Source of the DNA: CBFHWY01 sp965659675
GTDB taxonomy: Bacteria > Bacteroidota > Bacteroidia > Flavobacteriales_G > Salibacteraceae
DNA: 9,216 bases
NCBI GenBank assembly: GCA_965659675.1
Contig: CBFHWY010000095.1
Location: 1 to 9,216, forward strand
Reading direction: 5' to 3'
Part shown: one piece after another, positions 6,316 through 9,216 of the stretch
Position numbering within the stretch: the stretch's first letter is position 1
Layout: every line of letters begins with the position of its first letter
Position numbers and translations under genes: made by a program
The notes under the pieces: generated by a model
What the model was told of the DNA's origin: nothing
Seen by the model: the letters and a program-made list of their open reading frames with translations, nothing else
The model's database searches: none

Positions 6316-8055
6316 TTATAAGCTCAAAAAGGAGAAGGTAAGTCCACCGAGGACAGTTGTACCCTGCATCGGGTAGTTATTCCAAATATTAAAGCTGGAA
6401 TTAGCCACATTATAAACGCTTAGGAAAGCGGATATTCTCTTGTTATATCGATACTCTGCACCAAGGTTAAGATCGATGAGCATAGGAAGCTTCTTTCCAT
6501 AGTTTCCGTAGCCAAGATCTTCTCCTTCCCATGAAAATGGCGTGAAGGCCGTTCTTTCTCCAATAAGGAACAGATCTGCTTTGAATACGAGCTTGTCGCG
6601 CATATCATAAGTAGCCGTACCTGTTAGCTTATAATCGGGCAAATGCCATGCTCTTGGACTCTGTCGCATGTTATATGAGAAGTAATCAGCACGGAGGAAT
6701 AGGCTTAAACGACCCACTTCTTCGAGACTGAATTCAGCGGCGATATTCAAAACCGAAGCCGAATCATATACCACCACAAACTGATTATCTACAATATCCC
6801 CGGAAAGGTTCTGAGAGTAGTCGTTGATAAAGAGGGGCATATTTCTCACCCACTTTTGTTCAGCAATAATGTTGAAGGAAGATCGCTTGCTGAATTGCCC
6901 ACGCAAACCACCATAAATACGCAAGGGGGTGTTTGTATTCAAAAGTACGGGACTGCTGATGATCCATGGGTTTGTGGTTCTCAAACTATTCAGACCTGTT
7001 CTCTCCATCCCACCATCAAGCCCAACATAGGGTATCAAAAGATTTTGGAGCATATTGTAACGGGCATAGAGTTCAGGATAAAAATTAAAGTAATTATTGG
7101 TGTCGGACTCTACATACATCTTTAATCCAGCTCTTATTTGCCAATCCTCAGTACTGCGCTGTACATAGGGATTGATATTGGTGATCAAGCTAGTGGTTTG
7201 CCAGCTCGCCACGAGGTTGTTAGTCAGAAGCTCAGGTATATAATCGTTGTAGTCTACACCAAAATTCACCCTAATGAAGTCCTTCTCAATGTAACGATCT
7301 ATTGAAGCATCAATTTTGAAGTTATTCTCATAAGAATCATAGAACTCTGTCAGGTATCGATATTGTGCCCGGACATCAAAATTGATCTTGTTGCTATCCT
7401 TTATGTATGAAGCGAAGCGCATATTGGCTCCATAGGATATGTAGCGTTGAAATATATTATTTCGTTGAAGCTCATTTTGGAATACCGCATCACTCACTGA
7501 ATCTGGATTGAAGCCATATCGATGCAGATTATGTTGATCGTAGAAAACAGAACCGCTCAAGATCTTATTGTAGAGATACCTTTTGCCATGAAGCTCTACC
7601 TCATTGCGATTAAAGCCACTATAGCCAACCTCCTGAACTCCGCCATTGGAAGCATGATGATGATAATTAAGTCCGAAGTTTGACTTCTTTGACCTCAGGT
7701 TATTCACCAATAGGTCTCCATAGGTAGTTGCGTAGAGTCCAACCCCAAATCGTGCATAGGCATTGTAGAGCTTATCTAGCGGCTCCCCTTTTAATCGTGC
7801 CGCCTTCAGTGGTTTTGGGCTAAACTCGGTCTGCATGCTTTTAGCCAGAACCTCATAAGACACCTCTTCCTTATCGATACTCAGGGTATCGTAGATCTTA
7901 GGGTTACTGTTGAGTTTATTAGCGTCTGAAATAGTGGGCTCAAAATCCTTAACGATCAAAACGCTTCCAGCCTCAAGGGTATCTTCCTTTTGTGCGTGCA
8001 TCTCCATGAAGCTAAGGAGAGCGACAAAGATTAATATGATCTTAGTACTCTTCAT
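6316..8055 (-). CDS. Outer-membrane beta-barrel protein, TonB-dependent-receptor-like (no plug seen)
   Basis: With the start at 8055 the protein has 579 residues. That start gives a clean signal peptide: MKSTK, hydrophobic IILIFVALLSF, then MHA|Q. The frame also allows ATG at 8091 (12 residues longer, with a charged extension before the hydrophobic core), which is less likely. After the signal comes a short periplasmic stretch with VLIVKDFEPTISDANK (residues 32-47), then a linker with KPLKAARLKGEP (81-92). The rest alternates polar and aromatic residues and is rich in Tyr, Asn and Phe, as in outer-membrane strands, ending in LGGLTFSFLSL. No TonB-receptor plug domain or carboxypeptidase-like extension is visible. 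From memory, Bacteroidota carry similar plugless proteins, often labelled TonB-dependent receptor, with a VVKPYTPTISDAFK-like motif. The start codon lies inside the preceding TPR gene (14-nt overlap), suggesting translational coupling and a joint envelope role. Ligand and function are not known. Confidence 0.85.
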   Translation of the reverse strand: MKSTKIILIFVALLSFMEMHAQKEDTLEAGSVLIVKDFEPTISDANKLNSNPKIYDTLSIDKEEVSYEVLAKSMQTEFSPKPLKAARLKGEPLDKLYNAYARFGVGLYATTYGDLLVNNLRSKKSNFGLNYHHHASNGGVQEVGYSGFNRNEVELHGKRYLYNKILSGSVFYDQHNLHRYGFNPDSVSDAVFQNELQRNNIFQRYISYGANMRFASYIKDSNKINFDVRAQYRYLTEFYDSYENNFKIDASIDRYIEKDFIRVNFGVDYNDYIPELLTNNLVASWQTTSLITNINPYVQRSTEDWQIRAGLKMYVESDTNNYFNFYPELYARYNMLQNLLIPYVGLDGGMERTGLNSLRTTNPWIISSPVLLNTNTPLRIYGGLRGQFSKRSSFNIIAEQKWVRNMPLFINDYSQNLSGDIVDNQFVVVYDSASVLNIAAEFSLEEVGRLSLFLRADYFSYNMRQSPRAWHLPDYKLTGTATYDMRDKLVFKADLFLIGERTAFTPFSWEGEDLGYGNYGKKLPMLIDLNLGAEYRYNKRISAFLSVYNVANSSFNIWNNYPMQGTTVLGGLTFSFLSL

Positions 8056-9216
8056 CTTCAGGGTCTTCTTCAAATAATTCATCAAACTCACCCAATTGTT
8101 CAGGGTTCATTTCAATCTCCAATTCTTCTTCTGCGTCGCCTTCATCCGTATTTTCCATCTCCTCTATCTTTTGGATGTTTGATTTGGCGAGATCAACTAA
8201 TTCATCATCACCATTATAATTCTCAACAATACTCTGGAGGGTAGCTTTTGCCTGGAAAAGGTCGCCTCCTGCGAGGTAGATATCAGATAGAAGGACCAGG
8301 CCTTTTGCTGTCCAGTATGCATAGTTTGGCACTTGATTAACCAGACTGAAAACCATTTCTTCCGAAGCTTTGAGTGAATCCATTTTAAAGAGGATCTCCG
8401 CTGCAAAGTATTTTGCTTCTGCACCTTCTTTGCTTCTGATGGTGTCACTTACCAGGTTGAAGGCTTCAAATGCTTCTTCATAGTTCTCCAGCGCATAAAG
8501 AGACTTTGCTTTTATGTACTGCGCATTAGCGTAGAGCTGAGCATCTAACTTCTGAAACTGAAGCACCTTCTCCGCATAAGAGATCGCATTTAGGCGATCC
8601 TCCTGAAAGAAGAAACATTTCATTTGGCCGATCTGAGCCGTTCTCAGGTTTTGAGCCGAAGACGAGACCTTTTCAAGTGAAATGTATTGAGATAGAGCAG
8701 CCTGATATTCCTTCTTGTTATAATTCAATTCTGCTGCTCTTAATAGAGAAGCTTCCGTGAAACGATTCTTGGGTTTAGCGAGTGCTCTCTCATATTCAAT
8801 CAGGGCTTTTTCCTTATTCCCTCCTTTAAGGTAGCATTCTGCCAGGTAATACCTTGCATTTAGTTCGAAGTTGGCCGGATCGAAACGGGCGAGATACTTC
8901 TCAAGATCAGGAATCGCTGCGCTGCAGTCGCCCGATAGATATTTAAGTTCGGCACTTTGATACACGGCAGAATCCAGCGAAGCCTCTGAAAAATCAACAA
9001 AATCAAGTTCTTCAACATAGGCAGTATATTCATCGATCTCCCCATTTTCAATATAGATATTCTTGATACCAAGCAAGGCTTCTTTTGAATCCTCATAGGT
9101 AGGATAGCTCGATACGATCTTCTTAAAGCCCGCTAGTGCCAGATCGTTTTCGCTCCTATTGTAATGAATCAGTGCCTTGTTGAGTAGACACTGTTTCATG
9201 TAGGAACTGTTTGGCA
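8042..9216 (-). CDS. Tetratricopeptide-repeat protein, C-terminal part (N-terminus outside window)
   Basis: The frame is open to the window edge. The Met at 9199 is preceded in frame by PNSSY, which fits an ongoing TPR helix, so the true start is very likely upstream and the 385 residues from that Met are only the C-terminal part. Degenerate TPR helix pairs run through nearly the whole visible length. Examples (numbered from that Met) are LALAGFKKIVSSYP (20-33), ARYYLAECYLKGGNKEKALIEYERAL (about 115-140), NYNKKEYQAALSQY (159-172) and SLYALENYEEAFEAFN (about 234-249). The last 40 residues are extremely acidic (22 Asp/Glu), ending in EDEEY. Such TPR solenoids act as protein-protein scaffolds; location cannot be read without the N-terminus, though the coupling to an outer-membrane barrel suggests the periplasm or outer membrane. 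The stop codon overlaps the start of the barrel gene by 14 nt. It could be YbgF-like or a large Bacteroidota TPR lipoprotein; neither can be decided here. Confidence 0.88.
   Translation of the reverse strand, partial: PNSSYMKQCLLNKALIHYNRSENDLALAGFKKIVSSYPTYEDSKEALLGIKNIYIENGEIDEYTAYVEELDFVDFSEASLDSAVYQSAELKYLSGDCSAAIPDLEKYLARFDPANFELNARYYLAECYLKGGNKEKALIEYERALAKPKNRFTEASLLRAAELNYNKKEYQAALSQYISLEKVSSSAQNLRTAQIGQMKCFFFQEDRLNAISYAEKVLQFQKLDAQLYANAQYIKAKSLYALENYEEAFEAFNLVSDTIRSKEGAEAKYFAAEILFKMDSLKASEEMVFSLVNQVPNYAYWTAKGLVLLSDIYLAGGDLFQAKATLQSIVENYNGDDELVDLAKSNIQKIEEMENTDEGDAEEELEIEMNPEQLGEFDELFEEDPEDEEY

Noticed and set aside
6856..7125. Plus-strand 89-residue frame opposite the barrel gene
   Set aside because: It is antisense to the beta-barrel codons and has no supporting motif or start context.
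8197..9096. Two minus-strand frames (83 and 78 residues) inside the TPR gene
   Set aside because: Both are alternate-frame shadows of the TPR-coding sequence; the TPR frame has clear repeating helices.

Overview
The window looks like a chromosomal segment of a member of the Bacteroidota, most likely Flavobacteriia-like. Three things point there. Two surface proteins end in the gliding-motility-associated C-terminal domain used by the type IX secretion system (T9SS, type B sorting). GyrB is short (652 residues) and lacks the insertion seen in proteobacterial GyrB. A TPR protein is paired with a TonB-receptor-like outer-membrane barrel whose N-terminal motif I associate with this phylum. Placement below phylum level is a guess.

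Layout: positions 1-4206 are on the plus strand. They hold the 3' end of a PKD-repeat T9SS cargo protein (1-735) and then a complete 1137-residue multi-Ig/PKD surface protein (793-4206). Both are probable cell-surface or secreted adhesin-like proteins with paralogous C-terminal sorting domains. Positions 4259-9216 are on the minus strand. In transcription order they hold a TPR-repeat protein whose N-terminus lies outside the window (9216-8042), an outer-membrane beta-barrel protein that overlaps it by 14 nt (8055-6316), and gyrB (6217-4259).

The plus-strand surface genes converge on gyrB. The 52-nt gap between them holds a strong hairpin whose U-tract side serves gyrB and whose A-run overlaps the stop codon of the surface-protein gene. 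Between the barrel gene and gyrB a 98-nt gap carries a hairpin terminator with a duplicated 3' arm, followed by a Bacteroidota-type -7 element (TACCTTTG), so gyrB is probably transcribed on its own.

The window is nearly all coding. No gene-free stretch exceeds 100 nt. I saw no tRNA, rRNA, CRISPR array, insertion sequence or phage gene. GyrB is a housekeeping enzyme. The other four genes belong to envelope or surface biology. I found no convincing new defence or mobile system. The least characterised parts are the TPR/outer-membrane-barrel pair and the divergent sorting domain of the first gene.
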